Assembly (NCBI GenBank): GCA_002368355.1
Contig: AP018281.1
Span: 2,170,001 to 2,234,000, forward strand
Direction: 5' to 3'
Length of the DNA stretch: 64,000 bases
DNA from: Chondrocystis sp. NIES-4102
GTDB taxonomy: Bacteria; Cyanobacteriota; Cyanobacteriia; Cyanobacteriales; Xenococcaceae
The position numbers and the translations under genes are program-made. How positions within the stretch are numbered: position 1 is the first letter of the stretch; the number at the start of each line of letters is the position of its first letter. Under the pieces are notes generated by a model. The model saw nothing but the letters and a program-made list of their open reading frames with translations, ran no database searches and was not told the origin of the DNA. Below, in pieces: positions 48,528-58,916 of this stretch.

Positions 48528-49075
48528 TTACTGCTTATTGTAAATTTTTGTTAAGGTGTTTGTCGGCGAATCTGCAGAAAATTTACTAAACGATATAAGT
48601 TATATTTGAACTATAAGGCTGCATAGGGATAAATATAGCTTCTGCGATCGCGCACTTGTAATGTTGATCAAGGAATGGAATGTGTAATTTTTTTGCTGAT
48701 CCCTCTTAACAGTCTAGTATAAATTTATTTTATGTTAGATGATCATTAAAATTCGTTGTTAAACTTTGATGTTTATCTTTTCTTCGCTTTGACGTAAAAT
48801 ATTGTAGGTATTTATATAATAGACATCTTGTGTAAGTAAAAAAGAAAGATTGATTATTTTTGCTTTTTTCAATGCTAATTAATCGTGATTGGGAGGAAAA
48901 TTATCTGGATTAATCGGCAGATAAGCGATAGATATATTAGAGGTGAAGTAGATATAAACTTCTTTAACGAAAAGTTAAAATAATCATAACTACTTTCGAG
49001 TAGGATGAGGCTAAATACCAACAAAAAATCAACACAGCGAAAGACAAATTTAAATTTCAGAGCAAGTATATTTTT
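48528..49075. other. Intergenic region upstream of pstB
   Basis: The 548-bp gap has no supported gene. It should carry the pstB promoter. An inverted repeat TTTAAC-GAAAA-GTTAAA (48963-48979) is visible about 100 bp before the start. Tandem CTTAACCT-like Pho boxes are not evident. Confidence 0.5.
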
Positions 49076-49882
49076 ATGATTTATGATCAAAGGAATGCTA
49101 GTCAAACTGAGACGGTTTTACAAGCAGAGAACGTTAATGTTTATTACGGTAATTTTTTAGCAGTAAAAGGAGTATACCTAAATATACCTAAAAACCGTGT
49201 AACTGCTTTTATTGGTCCTTCTGGATGTGGTAAAAGTACTCTCTTACGTTGTTATAACCGCCTCAATGATTTAATTCCAATTTTCCGTTTAGAAGGGCTA
49301 ATCACCTATTATAATCAAAATTTGTATGGGAAAGATATAGATCCTGTGCAGGTGAGACGTAAAGTAGGTATGGTATTCCAACGACCTAATCCTTTTCCCA
49401 AGTCGATTTATGAAAATATTGCTTTTGGAGCGAGAATCAATGGGTATAAAGGGAATATGGATGAATTGGTAGAGCGATCGCTAAGAGGTGCAGCCCTTTG
49501 GGATGAAGTAAAAGATAAACTAAAGCAAAGTGGTTTAGCTCTAAGTGGTGGACAACAACAAAGATTATGTATCGCCAGAACTATCGCCCTTCAACCAGAT
49601 GTAGTTCTAATGGATGAACCTTGTTCCGCCCTAGATCCTATTTCCACCCTGAAAGTAGAAGAATTAATCCACCAACTAAAAACAGACTACACTATTGTAA
49701 TTGTTACTCACAATATGCAGCAGGCATCTAGAGTAGCAGATTATACAGGTTTTTTCAACGTTACGGAAGTAGCAGGGGGAAATCGTCAAGGTTATTTAGC
49801 AGAGTTTGCGCCTACAGAAGAAATCTTCCAAAACCCACAACAAGAAGCGACTCAGCAATACGTAAGTGGTCGTTTTGGCTAA
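49076..49882 (+). CDS. pstB: Phosphate ABC transporter ATPase PstB
   Basis: The 268-aa protein has GPSGCGKST (Walker A), [20 protein letters not shown] (Q-loop typical of PstB), [14 protein letters not shown] (signature) and [13 protein letters not shown] (Walker B). It powers phosphate import through PstC/PstA. Here it is separated by 25 kb from pstCA and sits 87 bp before psb27. A second pst cluster elsewhere in the genome cannot be excluded. Confidence 0.95.
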   Translation: MIYDQRNASQTETVLQAENVNVYYGNFLAVKGVYLNIPKNRVTAFIGPSGCGKSTLLRCYNRLNDLIPIFRLEGLITYYNQNLYGKDIDPVQVRRKVGMVFQRPNPFPKSIYENIAFGARINGYKGNMDELVERSLRGAALWDEVKDKLKQSGLALSGGQQQRLCIARTIALQPDVVLMDEPCSALDPISTLKVEELIHQLKTDYTIVIVTHNMQQASRVADYTGFFNVTEVAGGNRQGYLAEFAPTEEIFQNPQQEATQQYVSGRFG

Positions 49883-49969
49883 GTTTTAAGCTGATTTTTA
49901 TATAGATTCTCAAGGTAGGGTCAATTTATTGATAGGATAAATTCAACCTGGGATCGTTTACATACAATT

Positions 49970-50374
49970 ATGTTTTCTAAAAAATACTTATCTCGCATAT
50001 TGGCATTAGTTTTAGTGGTAGCTATTGGTTTAATGGGTTGTACTAGTAATCCTTCTGGATTATCTGGCAATTACGGTAAAGATACTGTAGCAATCTTAGA
50101 AAATCTTAAGTCTGCAATTAATTTACCTGATGATGCAAGTAACAAAAAAGAAGTAATTAGTTTAGCCCGCAGCCAAATTAGCGATTATGCTTCTCGTTAT
50201 CGTCGCAATTCCCAAACTGCTGGTTTACGCTCATTTACTACTATGCAAACTGCTTTAAACGCGCTGGCTGGTTATTATAGTTCTTATGGCAACCGTCCAC
50301 TACCAGAAAAGCTAAAAAATCGTTTAAATGATGAATTTAGACAAGTAGAAATCTCTTTAAAAAGAGGCGTATAA
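49970..50374 (+). CDS. psb27: Photosystem II assembly lipoprotein Psb27
   Basis: The 134-aa protein has a lipoprotein signal with the lipobox LMGC (C24) and a four-helix bundle (YGKDTVAILENLKSAINLP, EVISLARSQISDYASRYRR, FTTMQTALNALAGYYSSYG, LNDEFRQVEISLKRGV). Psb27 binds the lumenal side of CP43 during assembly and repair of photosystem II and blocks early attachment of the oxygen-evolving proteins. It is followed by a clear intrinsic terminator, so transcription ends here. Confidence 0.95.
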   Translation: MFSKKYLSRILALVLVVAIGLMGCTSNPSGLSGNYGKDTVAILENLKSAINLPDDASNKKEVISLARSQISDYASRYRRNSQTAGLRSFTTMQTALNALAGYYSSYGNRPLPEKLKNRLNDEFRQVEISLKRGV

Positions 50375-50400
50375 GTCTAAATTACTCTAAATAATAGATT

Positions 50401-50436
50401 CCTCAGAAGTATTAACGCTATTGAGGTTTTTTTTTG
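50401..50436 (+). terminator. Intrinsic terminator after psb27
   Basis: CCTCA at 50401-50405 pairs with TGAGG at 50422-50426, with more A/T pairs inside the loop, followed by a run of nine T. Confidence 0.75.
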
Positions 50437-50561
50437 TTTAAAAATTATACACTATACAAAGTTTTGTTATCTTCAATTTATATATAACTAAATTTACTAA
50501 TCTCGCTTAAGTAAGAAAGTAAATTATTATATCTATTAAATACAAAGGTTGCTAATTTAAT

Positions 50562-51956
50562 ATGGTTAAGCAGATAAGATTTATTGATTTATTTTGCGGT
50601 ATTGGAGGTCTAAGGTTAGGTTTTGAAGATGCTTGCCGAGATTTAAAGATTAATTCTATTTGTGTTTTTTCTTCCGAAATTAAATCAGCAGCTATTAAAG
50701 TTTATCAGAAGAATTTTAATGGTGATCAAGTAGATGGAGATATTACTAAAATTGATTCCCAGCAAATTCCATCTTTTGATATTTTATTAGCAGGTTTTCC
50801 TTGTCAGTCATTTAGTAGTGCAGGCAACAGAAACGGCTTATCGGATGAACGAGGAGTTTTATTTTATGAAATTGAGCGAATCTTAAGAGATAAAAAACCC
50901 CAAGGATTCTTATTAGAAAATGTGGCTAATTTAATTAAGCATGAAAATGGTAAAACTTGGAAGATAATTGAAGATAAACTACTAAATTTAGGATACAAAG
51001 TTAATTATACAGTTTTGAATTCTAAAGATCATGGATTACCTCAGAGTAGGGAGAGAATTTATATTGTTGGTACACTCCAGCAAAAAGTAAACTTAGAAAA
51101 TTTTTCAGAGGAGACATCATGTTTAGAAGATATTTTAGAACAAGGTAAAAAAACTTTAGATACAATCTTTGTTAGAAAATTATTAAAGAAATATAGTTTA
51201 ACCGAGTTATATGGAAAAGCAATTAAGGATAAAAGAGGCGGAGATAATAATATTCATAGCTGGGATTTAGAACTTAAAGGACAGATCAACCAAGAGCAAA
51301 AAGAATTACTAAATGAACTTTTGAAAGCCAGAAGAAACAATAAATGGGCAGAGATTAAAGGTATTAAATGGATGGATGGGATGCCTTTAACTATAGAAGA
51401 AATTACAAGTTTTTATAAACCTATTTTCTTTGCCAATAATCTTCAATATCTAAAAGATTTATTAGATGATTTGGTGGAAAAAAAGTATTTGTCTTTTGAG
51501 CATCCCAAGGATGAAGTTGAAGTTATAAATAAATTAGGAAAGCTAGTAAAAAAGAGATTGCCGAGGGAGGATTTACCCAAAGGATATAATATTGTTACAG
51601 GAAAACTTAGTTTTGAAATCAATAAAATTTTAGATCCTCAAGCTATTGCGCCTACACTTGTAGCAACGGATATGGAGCGTATAGGTGTTATTGACGGACA
51701 AGGAATTAGGAAATTAACGACTAGGGAAGGTCTTAGAATGTTTGGATTTCCTGAATCTTTTGTATTAGATTTAAGTGTTAAACAAGCTTTTGATTTATTA
51801 GGAAATACTGTTCCAATTCCTGTTGTTAAAAAAGTAGCAACAAGGCTATTAAATTGTCTCAATGAAGCTCAATCAGACTTTGCTTTTAATTGTAATTATT
51901 CCCTATCTGCTGATGCTGAATCTATAGATAGTTTTTCTCCAGTATGTTCAAAATAA
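50562..51956 (+). CDS. DNA (cytosine-5-)-methyltransferase
   Basis: The 464-aa protein has the C5 methyltransferase motifs: FIDLFCGIGGLRLGF (I), DILLAGFPCQSFSSAG with the catalytic cysteine (IV), LLENVANL (VI), GLPQSRERIYIVG (VIII), and LLGNTVPIPVVKKVA (X). The target-recognition region lies between VIII and IX. The convergent gene resembles NgoBV/NlaIV-type nucleases, so GGNNCC is a possible site; this is a guess from memory of the family. The coding region overlaps the nuclease gene tail by 61 bp. The gene seems intact. Confidence 0.93.
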   Translation: MVKQIRFIDLFCGIGGLRLGFEDACRDLKINSICVFSSEIKSAAIKVYQKNFNGDQVDGDITKIDSQQIPSFDILLAGFPCQSFSSAGNRNGLSDERGVLFYEIERILRDKKPQGFLLENVANLIKHENGKTWKIIEDKLLNLGYKVNYTVLNSKDHGLPQSRERIYIVGTLQQKVNLENFSEETSCLEDILEQGKKTLDTIFVRKLLKKYSLTELYGKAIKDKRGGDNNIHSWDLELKGQINQEQKELLNELLKARRNNKWAEIKGIKWMDGMPLTIEEITSFYKPIFFANNLQYLKDLLDDLVEKKYLSFEHPKDEVEVINKLGKLVKKRLPREDLPKGYNIVTGKLSFEINKILDPQAIAPTLVATDMERIGVIDGQGIRKLTTREGLRMFGFPESFVLDLSVKQAFDLLGNTVPIPVVKKVATRLLNCLNEAQSDFAFNCNYSLSADAESIDSFSPVCSK

Positions 51957-52624
51957 TTATCTATTACTTCTTGCAACCATCTATCTTTATTAATTTCTGT
52001 TTTTGTATAGGAGGATAAAGTTTTATATAAGGCTAAAATCAAATCTTCCTTGTTGGCAAAAGGTTTATATCTTGACCTTGGAGATATCCAATTTACTGGA
52101 CGAATATTAATGATAACATTTCTTTTAGCTTGAACTTTGAGGGGATAATTATTAGAGCTAGATGTAATTTCCCAGATTTTTTTTAACCATAAATCTTTAA
52201 TTTCAAGTTTTCCATTAAATAAACTATAGGAAAATATTAAATAGTCAGCATCTAAGCGATATGCCTTGGTTCTAAGAGCATCACAATAAGCTTCAAAATT
52301 CGCTACATCAAAAGCAGGTGAACGACCATGAACAAATGTTTTTATTTCTAATCATCCTTTAGTTTGATCATCTGGAAGAATATAAAAATCAGGAGATTGT
52401 TGAGTGTAAATATTAGCATTTACGTAAATTTTATTTTCATCAAACCAACTTTTCAACCATTCTTGAAATAAATCTCCGATCGCATTTGCCTCTCGCACAA
52501 GAGTACTAACTCCCATAAATTCTATAGTTATTTTGCCCTTAGCTTCTTTAATACCTGCGTCTATTAATTTTTGATATATTTCAACAGCACTATAAACTTC
52601 TTGATTCATTATTTTGGCAAACAA
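51896..52624 (-). pseudogene. Type II restriction endonuclease, interrupted by one in-frame TGA
   Basis: The frame from the ATG at 52624 gives a 242-codon protein with a single stop, TGA at 52354-52352. Before it stand SPDFYILPDDQTKG, and directly after LEIKTFVHGRSPAFD, so PD...ExK, the nuclease centre, spans the stop. The downstream part continues without another stop (DVANFEAYCDALRTKAYRLD, LKKIWEI, NIIRPVNW-like region) to TAA at 51896. From memory this pattern fits NgoBV/NlaIV-like enzymes. As it stands, only a 90-aa piece without ExK can be made unless the stop is read through. The gene is convergent with the methyltransferase and 6 bp from lpxB. Confidence 0.85.
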
Positions 52625-52630
52625 ATATAA

Positions 52631-53779
52631 CTAAAGATTAAGAATTTCAGTAGCAGCGCGATTGCAAACTCCCTCATTACCTAAAAGAGAGCGCATTTGT
52701 TGATATCCTGCAATTATTTCTTTTCTTGCCAAATCGTTAGTTAATAGATGGAGGGTTTGAGTCGCAATATTATCGGCGGTGACTGCTTCTTGTTGTAATT
52801 CAGGAACTAATTTTTTATTGAGAATTAAATTAGTAGGCGACATTAAAGGGATGGAAAAACGCAAAAGTTTAAGATAAATCCAAGCGGTGAGGGGATGAAC
52901 ACGATAAATAACCACTTGAGGAACATTTAATAGGGCAATTTCTAGATTTACTGTACCTGACTTAGTAATAGCAACATCAGCAGCAGCGATCGCTTTTATC
53001 GGGGAATCTGCGATAATTTGTGCAGGTATATTATATTGCTCAATGGCAGCTTCGATCTTCGGGCGATAGTTTGATAGTGATAGAGGAATGAGAAATTGCA
53101 CATTTGGCATCTGTTGGACAATTTTTTGTGCAGCCTCACACATTACAGGTAAGAGATATTTTATTTCTTGTTGGCGTGATGCAGGTAGCAGGGTGATAAT
53201 TTGAGCATCTAAAGGAAGTTTAAGATCTTGTCTTGCTTGCTCTCTATTGGGTGCTGCTTGCATTCTATCTAATAGAGGATGACCTACCCAGGTTACATTA
53301 ATACCTTTACTAGTAAAATATTGCGCTTCTGCTGGAAAAACCGCCAGTAGTTTATCCACCACCTGAGTAATTTTTGGGACATTATTTAACATTGGCACAG
53401 CCCAATCTTGGGGAGCAATATAATAAACAATGGGGATATGAGGAAAATGCTTTTTTACATAACCAGCTAAAGCTAAATTGGGGGTGGGATAGTCTACTAT
53501 AATTAGGATATCTGGCAGATTTGCTTGAAGATATTTTTTAGTAAAAGTTTGAATCTTAATCGTCCGAGTTACAAAGGGCAAGGCTTCAATTAAACCCATA
53601 GAACCAATTGTATCAGTATGGGCAATAATTTCTGCCCCTGCTGCCTTCATGCGATCGCCACCTAAACCTGCGATGGTTAAAGGTATATTTTTAGTAGCAG
53701 CAACTTGATATAGAGACTTGATTAACATTGCTGCTTGTAAATCTCCAGAAACTTCGCCAGTACTAATAAAAATTTTCAA
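52631..53779 (-). CDS. lpxB: Lipid-A-disaccharide synthase
   Basis: The 382-aa glycosyltransferase begins MKIFISTGEVSGDLQAAML, the GT19 signature, and has the later motifs LPASRQQEIKYLLPVM and AITKSGTVNLEIALLNVPQV. It joins UDP-diacylglucosamine and lipid X in the inner leaflet during lipid A synthesis; in cyanobacteria the product is often a reduced lipid A. It is the last gene of the miaB-membrane protein-lpxB operon, one base after the membrane protein stop. Confidence 0.93.
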   Translation of the reverse strand: MKIFISTGEVSGDLQAAMLIKSLYQVAATKNIPLTIAGLGGDRMKAAGAEIIAHTDTIGSMGLIEALPFVTRTIKIQTFTKKYLQANLPDILIIVDYPTPNLALAGYVKKHFPHIPIVYYIAPQDWAVPMLNNVPKITQVVDKLLAVFPAEAQYFTSKGINVTWVGHPLLDRMQAAPNREQARQDLKLPLDAQIITLLPASRQQEIKYLLPVMCEAAQKIVQQMPNVQFLIPLSLSNYRPKIEAAIEQYNIPAQIIADSPIKAIAAADVAITKSGTVNLEIALLNVPQVVIYRVHPLTAWIYLKLLRFSIPLMSPTNLILNKKLVPELQQEAVTADNIATQTLHLLTNDLARKEIIAGYQQMRSLLGNEGVCNRAATEILNL

Positions 53780-53780
53780 T

Positions 53781-54488
53781 TTAAATATCCTCTAAAATGT
53801 TGAGATGGAGGCTAATTTTTTCTTGCCACTTACTCAAATAGTAGAGTAGTCCATAAATAAAGATAACTGTACCAATCATCTCTAATATTTCCTCTACAGT
53901 TGCTGCTAAAGCATAGGGTAAGTGTTGTTGTCCTTGAGCCTCGGCTAAATAACTACCCACCATCTCCATAATTAATGCACCACCAATATAAATACCCCCA
54001 GCAGTAATAAAATGCCGTTGAGATATTTGGGGTAGATGACGGCTAAATTTCCAATAGCGTTTGGCAAACCAAAAAACAAAAATTGTTCCAGGAATTACCC
54101 ACATGGAATGGAGAAACCAAGGTAAATTAAGGGCTTTGCTAACTTCTGGAATAATTAAAATCTCGTGGATACTTAAAATTTCATCGATCGCCAGTAAAAA
54201 GAAAATAAAAGATAATAGTTTCCAGTCGGCAGCATAGCGATCGCGCTCTTGTTTTTTACCTATAGCAATAATTCTGAGCAAAAAAGCACAAAATGCCAAC
54301 ATCAAAGTGGAATACCAAGTAGGAAAATTTAATTCGCGATCGAGATTAAATAAGTCCATCCAGTCCGAGCGATAGTCATATACATACTTGCATATCTGAA
54401 TTACTATACTTATCGAACCAAAAAAAATTATCCCCATCACTAGATATTTCATTATTGCTCTGGGCGAAAGAGAAATTTTAATGTGCAT
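53781..54488 (-). CDS. Membrane protein of unknown function
   Basis: The 235-aa protein has about six membrane segments (YLVMGIIFFGSISIVIQI, WYSTLMLAFCAFLLRII, WKLLSFIFFLLAIDEILSI, MWVIPGTIFVFWF and two more). Acidic and histidine residues in AIDEILSIHEILI and ATVEEILEMIG lie at helix ends and may bind metal or lipid. No family is recognised. It lies between miaB and lpxB with almost no spacing, so it is translated in the same operon. Confidence 0.75.
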   Translation of the reverse strand: MHIKISLSPRAIMKYLVMGIIFFGSISIVIQICKYVYDYRSDWMDLFNLDRELNFPTWYSTLMLAFCAFLLRIIAIGKKQERDRYAADWKLLSFIFFLLAIDEILSIHEILIIPEVSKALNLPWFLHSMWVIPGTIFVFWFAKRYWKFSRHLPQISQRHFITAGGIYIGGALIMEMVGSYLAEAQGQQHLPYALAATVEEILEMIGTVIFIYGLLYYLSKWQEKISLHLNILEDI

Positions 54489-54504
54489 TGATAATTACTA
54501 ATTA

Positions 54505-55860
54505 TTAATTGTGATCACTACTAATTACTTCCCCTGTTAAACTAAAAGCGCGAATCTCGGTGATTTTTACTTTCACAGTTTTACCTTTCAATTGGGTAAT
54601 ATCCCCAGGAAAGAAGGTTAAACGATTACCTCTAGTCCTTCCCATAACTTGCGTGGGATCTTTAACATTTTGCTCTTCGACTAAAATTTCTTCCACTCTG
54701 CCTAAATAACGATTAGAGCGAGCTTCGGCACAGACAGATACTAAACGGTTAAGACGTTGCAAGCGATCGCTTTTTATTTCTTCGCTTAATTGGTTATCCC
54801 ATACAGCAGCAGGAGTGCCAGGACGAGGGGAATAGGCTGCGGTATTAATTAAATCAAATTCAATATCTTCTACTAGTTTTAATGTATTCTCAAATTGTTC
54901 CTCGGTTTCTCCTGGAAAACCCACAATAGCATCGGCAGTAATGGAAGCATCAGGCATATATTCCCTAATTGTTTGAATAATGCGACGATATTTTTGGTGA
55001 GTATAACCTCTTTTCATCGCTTTTAACACTTCATTGTCCCCCGACTGAAAAGGTATATGAAAGTGTTCACAAACTTTAGGTAATTCCTGACAAGCTTTGA
55101 TTAGTCTTTCAGTAAAATAACGCGGGTGACTGGTGGCAAATCTCAGGCGATCGACTCCAGGTATATCATGAACATAGTAAAGTAAATCCGTTAGGGTGTG
55201 TAGATGTCTGCCTTCGGGAGTGCTTCCAGGTAAATCTCTACCATAAGCATCTATATTTTGTCCTAGTAAGGTAATTTCTTTATATCCCTGTCTGCCTAAT
55301 TCTTCCATCTCCGCTTTAATGGCTTCGGGAGTACGAGATTGTTCTGTGCCTCGAACATTTGGTACAACACAATAACTACAGCGTTCATTACAACCATAAA
55401 TGATATTTACCCAGGCAGTGACGTTACTATCACGACGAGGTTTAGTAATATCCTCCATAATATGGACAGGTTCGGTTGCAACTACTTGATTACCGTCGAA
55501 TACTTGTTGCAATAAATCCTCTAGACGGTTAGCGTGTTGTGGGCCCATTACTAAGTCTAATTCAGGCACACGACGTAATAGTTTTTCTCCTTCTTGTTGT
55601 GCCACACACCCAGCCACAATTAAAGTTAGATCGGGTTGCTGATGTTTACGCTTTGCTTGTCTGCCTAAGTATGAATAAACTTTTTGTTCGGCATTATCTC
55701 GAATGGTACAAGTGTTATAGAGAATTAAATCTGCAAGGTTGGGATCTTCTGAAGCTTCAAACCCCATATTTTCTAACACACCAGCCATACGCTCAGAATC
55801 AGCTTTATTCATCTGGCAACCAAAAGTAATAATATTATATTTTTTGCTGGCGTTGTTCAT
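54505..55860 (-). CDS. miaB: tRNA-2-methylthio-N6-dimethylallyladenosine synthase MiaB
   Basis: The 451-aa protein has the UPF0004 N-terminal domain ([18 protein letters not shown] with the first cluster cysteine), the radical SAM motif [11 protein letters not shown] near residues 157-165 and a TRAM domain at the C-terminus. It adds a methylthio group to i6A37 in tRNAs that read U-starting codons. All six cluster cysteines appear present. It heads the operon with the membrane protein and lpxB. Confidence 0.95.
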   Translation of the reverse strand: MNNASKKYNIITFGCQMNKADSERMAGVLENMGFEASEDPNLADLILYNTCTIRDNAEQKVYSYLGRQAKRKHQQPDLTLIVAGCVAQQEGEKLLRRVPELDLVMGPQHANRLEDLLQQVFDGNQVVATEPVHIMEDITKPRRDSNVTAWVNIIYGCNERCSYCVVPNVRGTEQSRTPEAIKAEMEELGRQGYKEITLLGQNIDAYGRDLPGSTPEGRHLHTLTDLLYYVHDIPGVDRLRFATSHPRYFTERLIKACQELPKVCEHFHIPFQSGDNEVLKAMKRGYTHQKYRRIIQTIREYMPDASITADAIVGFPGETEEQFENTLKLVEDIEFDLINTAAYSPRPGTPAAVWDNQLSEEIKSDRLQRLNRLVSVCAEARSNRYLGRVEEILVEEQNVKDPTQVMGRTRGNRLTFFPGDITQLKGKTVKVKITEIRAFSLTGEVISSDHN

Positions 55861-56027
55861 AACAAATTAATAATGATGCAATAGGAATAGGACTACTATA
55901 CTAGTTTTAAACGATCTTAGGACTCACCTTGATGTTTAGATTATTATAATAATGTTGATCAGGGGTCTAAACACAGTAAAGTTTAGCTATTGATAATAAT
56001 ATTTTTAATAGTGAGAACTTTAAAATT

Positions 56028-56438
56028 GTGGAACGAAAAAACATTAGTACCAACTCTTTCTGGGAAAATGCCTTAGCTTCTTCAAGGGCAGTTAGAATTG
56101 GCAATTATGTTCATGTTTCAGGCACTACAGCCATTAATTCTCAAGGAGTAATTGTAGGGTTGGGTGATCCTTATCTTCAGACCAAACAAATTATTAAAAA
56201 CATTGAGTCTGCTTTAGTTATGGCTGGCGGTAGCCTAAAAGATGTGGTGCGTACTAGAATTTACGTTACTAGTATTGCTCGTTGGAAAAGTGTGAGTAAA
56301 GCCCATGCTGAATGTTTCGGTGACATTTGCCCTGCTTGTAGTTTGATTGAAGTCAATAAGTTATTAACTCCTGAAATGCTTGTCTTAATTGAAGCTGATG
56401 CCGTCATCTCAGAAACAGAATCAAGATCGCAACTTTGA
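56028..56438 (+). CDS. RidA-family protein lacking the usual active-site arginine
   Basis: The 136-aa protein has the YjgF/RidA fold: NYVHVSGTTAINSQGVIVG, QTKQIIKNIESALVMAGGSL, VVRTRIYVTSIARW and a tail LVLIEADAVI. Canonical RidA enzymes have PARS with the arginine that binds the substrate carboxylate; here it reads PACS, so enamine/imine deaminase activity is doubtful. It may be a binding protein of the Rid1-7 type. The start is GTG at 56028. Nothing is clearly operonic with it. Confidence 0.88.
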   Translation: MERKNISTNSFWENALASSRAVRIGNYVHVSGTTAINSQGVIVGLGDPYLQTKQIIKNIESALVMAGGSLKDVVRTRIYVTSIARWKSVSKAHAECFGDICPACSLIEVNKLLTPEMLVLIEADAVISETESRSQL

Positions 56439-56822
56439 TTTTTTTGAGGTGGAAATAATCTTTTAAACTACACTCGAATTAAGATTATGATACAAATAGT
56501 TGCTTTAAATAAGCGCGATCGCTCTTTTAAATTGTTTTGTATCCCAGCTTGATTATTTAATTGATTATCCCTGTGGGAGGAGATTGTGCGATCGCCTTAA
56601 TTTTTATTTATCTATGTTCTTAAATCTTTAATGATTAGTGGTTACTAACTACCAGTGTTAATAAATCAATATTGCCAGGGAACAATAAGAATATAGCCAG
56701 GCGATGGTTAAAGTAAGTTACTGCAAATTATAGTTGGATAGAAGTTATTCAAACTATATCCGTAATATATTGAAGCCTTGCCTACTATCTCTATCTTCTA
56801 CCATTAATTAACTATCTATAAT
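56439..56822. other. Intergenic region with no gene seen
   Basis: The 384-bp gap between the RidA-like gene and the transglycosylase gene contains two HIP1-like GCGATCGC sites and AT-rich DNA. I see no open frame, tRNA or hairpin worth naming; it presumably contains the promoter of the downstream gene. Confidence 0.5.
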
Positions 56823-58916
56823 ATGTCAAAATTATTAAATAGCAAGAGTTTTTTAATTATTAGTCTTAGTTTATTATCGACAGTAATTATTGGTTGTAAT
56901 CGAGCCACTTCTAACAACAAAGCATCTCAAGAAACTGGTAATGCTAATAATCAAGAAGCCTATACTGCCATCCCCGCAGTATCTTTAAATAATTCCGTAG
57001 AGAATACCGACGAGACTTTAATAGTAGCGACAGAGTTAATTAATCGTCAACAGGGTAAAGAAGCTTTAGCCAAGTTACAAGGTTTAGAAGAGAAATATCC
57101 TTTAATTACCCCATACATATTATTAAAGCAAGCCAAAGCCTATGAGCTTGAGAAAAATAACCAGCAAGCAACGGCAGTTTTACAAAACATCCTCAAAGAA
57201 TATCCCACATCTCCAGCCAGTGCAGAAGCCTTATATATCCTAGGTAAAGCAAACCCCAAATATTGGCAACAGGCGATCGCCCAATTTCCTGCACATCCTC
57301 GCACTCAAGAAATTATACGTCAGCAACTAAGCATAAATCCTAACCAGCCCAGGTTAATGGCAACGTTAATCAAATATAATCCTGGTGAGCCTGGGATAGA
57401 TAAATTAATAGAGCGTTTAGTAAGTGGATATGCCAATCAATTAACTGCTGAAGATTGGGCAGCGATCGCCGATAGCTATTGGTTACAATGGGATTATGGA
57501 AAGGCAGGTAAAGCATACGCCAAAGCCCCAGTAACTGCGCGTAATCTTTATCGTGCTGCGAGAGGATATGATTTAGGGAAAGATAAACAGCTAGCCAAAC
57601 AATACTATTTAAAATTAATACAACAATTTCCCGATGAATCAGATACAGGTTTGGGGTTACGCCGTTTAGCGGTGCTAGTTGAAAAAAAAGAAGGGTTAAA
57701 ATATCTAGATTTAGCAATACAAAAATTTCCCACACAAGCACCAGCAGCCCTATTAGAAAAAGCAGAAATCCTCGATACCCTAAAAAGTCCTGAGTCGGCA
57801 AATAAAGCCCGTCAGACGCTATTGATAGACTATCAAGATTCCGAAACGGCTGCGGAATATCGCTGGTATGTCGCCACCCAAAAAGCCAAAAAAGGAGAAT
57901 TAGTAACAGCTTGGCAATGGGCGCAACCAATTGTAATTAATAACCCCAATAGCGCGATCGCACCAAAAGCTGGATTTTGGATAGGTAAATGGGCAGAGAA
58001 ATTAAACCGCCCCGAAGATGCAACTACTGCTTATCAATCAGTTTTGTCTCGTTTTCCTCGCTCCTATTATGCCTGGCGATCGGCGGTGGCTTTGGGTTGG
58101 AATGTTGGCGACTTTACAACAGTGCGGAATCAAACACCTCAAGTAATTAAAGCTAGTCGTATTACTCCCCCTGGTGGATCGCCTATCTTTCAGAATCTAT
58201 ATAAACTGGGTTTAGAGTCGGATGCTTGGGCGCATTTTCGGACGGAAATTAGTGATAAAACATCCCTAACCGTTGCAGAAGAATTTACCCTTAGTTTATG
58301 GAAATTGTATCAAGGTAAAAATCTTCAAGGAATTAATAAGATTTGGGATCTGCAAAATCGAGACACCCCCGAAGATCAACAACAATGGCAGCAATTACGT
58401 CAAACTCCTGAATATTGGCAAGCTCTTTTTCCCTTTCCCTTTGAAGAAACTATTCTTAAATGGTCACAACAACGTCAATTAAACCCCTTGTTGGTTACGG
58501 CTTTAATTCGTCAAGAATCCCGCTTTGAGCCTGAAATTGAATCTTCGGCTGGGGCTTTGGGGTTAATGCAGGTGATGCCCCCCACGGCTAAAAATGTCGC
58601 TCAGGAGATCGGTTTAACTCAGTATTCTTTAACTAACCCCGAAGATAATATTAATATTGGGACTTATTATCTTAATTTTACTCACCAGAAATATAACAAT
58701 AATTCGATGTTGGCGGTTGCTAGTTATAATGCGGGGCCGAATGCGGTTGAGAAATGGGTATCTCGTTATGGGTTGGCAGATGTGGATCAGTTTGTTGAGC
58801 AAATTCCCTATCGTGAAACTAAAGGGTATGTTGAGTCTGTGTTTGAGAATTACTGGAATTATATGCTGATTTATAATCCAGAGGTGGGTAAGTTGTTTGA
58901 GAGTTTACGTGTTTAG
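56823..58916 (+). CDS. Lytic transglycosylase lipoprotein with TPR-like region
   Basis: The 697-aa protein has a lipoprotein signal with C25 (VIIGC). A long superhelical region of TPR-like helix pairs covers about residues 50-520. The Slt catalytic domain is at about 545-680: ALIRQESRFEPEIESSAGA with the catalytic glutamate in RQES, GLMQVMPPTAKNVA, and YNAGPNAVEKWV. It cuts peptidoglycan to 1,6-anhydromuropeptides in the periplasm, like Slt70. It precedes pdxA by 114 bp. Confidence 0.92.
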   Translation: MSKLLNSKSFLIISLSLLSTVIIGCNRATSNNKASQETGNANNQEAYTAIPAVSLNNSVENTDETLIVATELINRQQGKEALAKLQGLEEKYPLITPYILLKQAKAYELEKNNQQATAVLQNILKEYPTSPASAEALYILGKANPKYWQQAIAQFPAHPRTQEIIRQQLSINPNQPRLMATLIKYNPGEPGIDKLIERLVSGYANQLTAEDWAAIADSYWLQWDYGKAGKAYAKAPVTARNLYRAARGYDLGKDKQLAKQYYLKLIQQFPDESDTGLGLRRLAVLVEKKEGLKYLDLAIQKFPTQAPAALLEKAEILDTLKSPESANKARQTLLIDYQDSETAAEYRWYVATQKAKKGELVTAWQWAQPIVINNPNSAIAPKAGFWIGKWAEKLNRPEDATTAYQSVLSRFPRSYYAWRSAVALGWNVGDFTTVRNQTPQVIKASRITPPGGSPIFQNLYKLGLESDAWAHFRTEISDKTSLTVAEEFTLSLWKLYQGKNLQGINKIWDLQNRDTPEDQQQWQQLRQTPEYWQALFPFPFEETILKWSQQRQLNPLLVTALIRQESRFEPEIESSAGALGLMQVMPPTAKNVAQEIGLTQYSLTNPEDNINIGTYYLNFTHQKYNNNSMLAVASYNAGPNAVEKWVSRYGLADVDQFVEQIPYRETKGYVESVFENYWNYMLIYNPEVGKLFESLRV

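Noticed and set aside
48963-48979. Pho box before pstB
   Set aside because: The sequence is an inverted repeat, not the tandem direct 8-bp repeats bound by cyanobacterial SphR.
48875-49105. 76-codon minus-strand frame upstream of pstB
   Set aside because: It overlaps the pstB start and promoter region and has no protein-like features.
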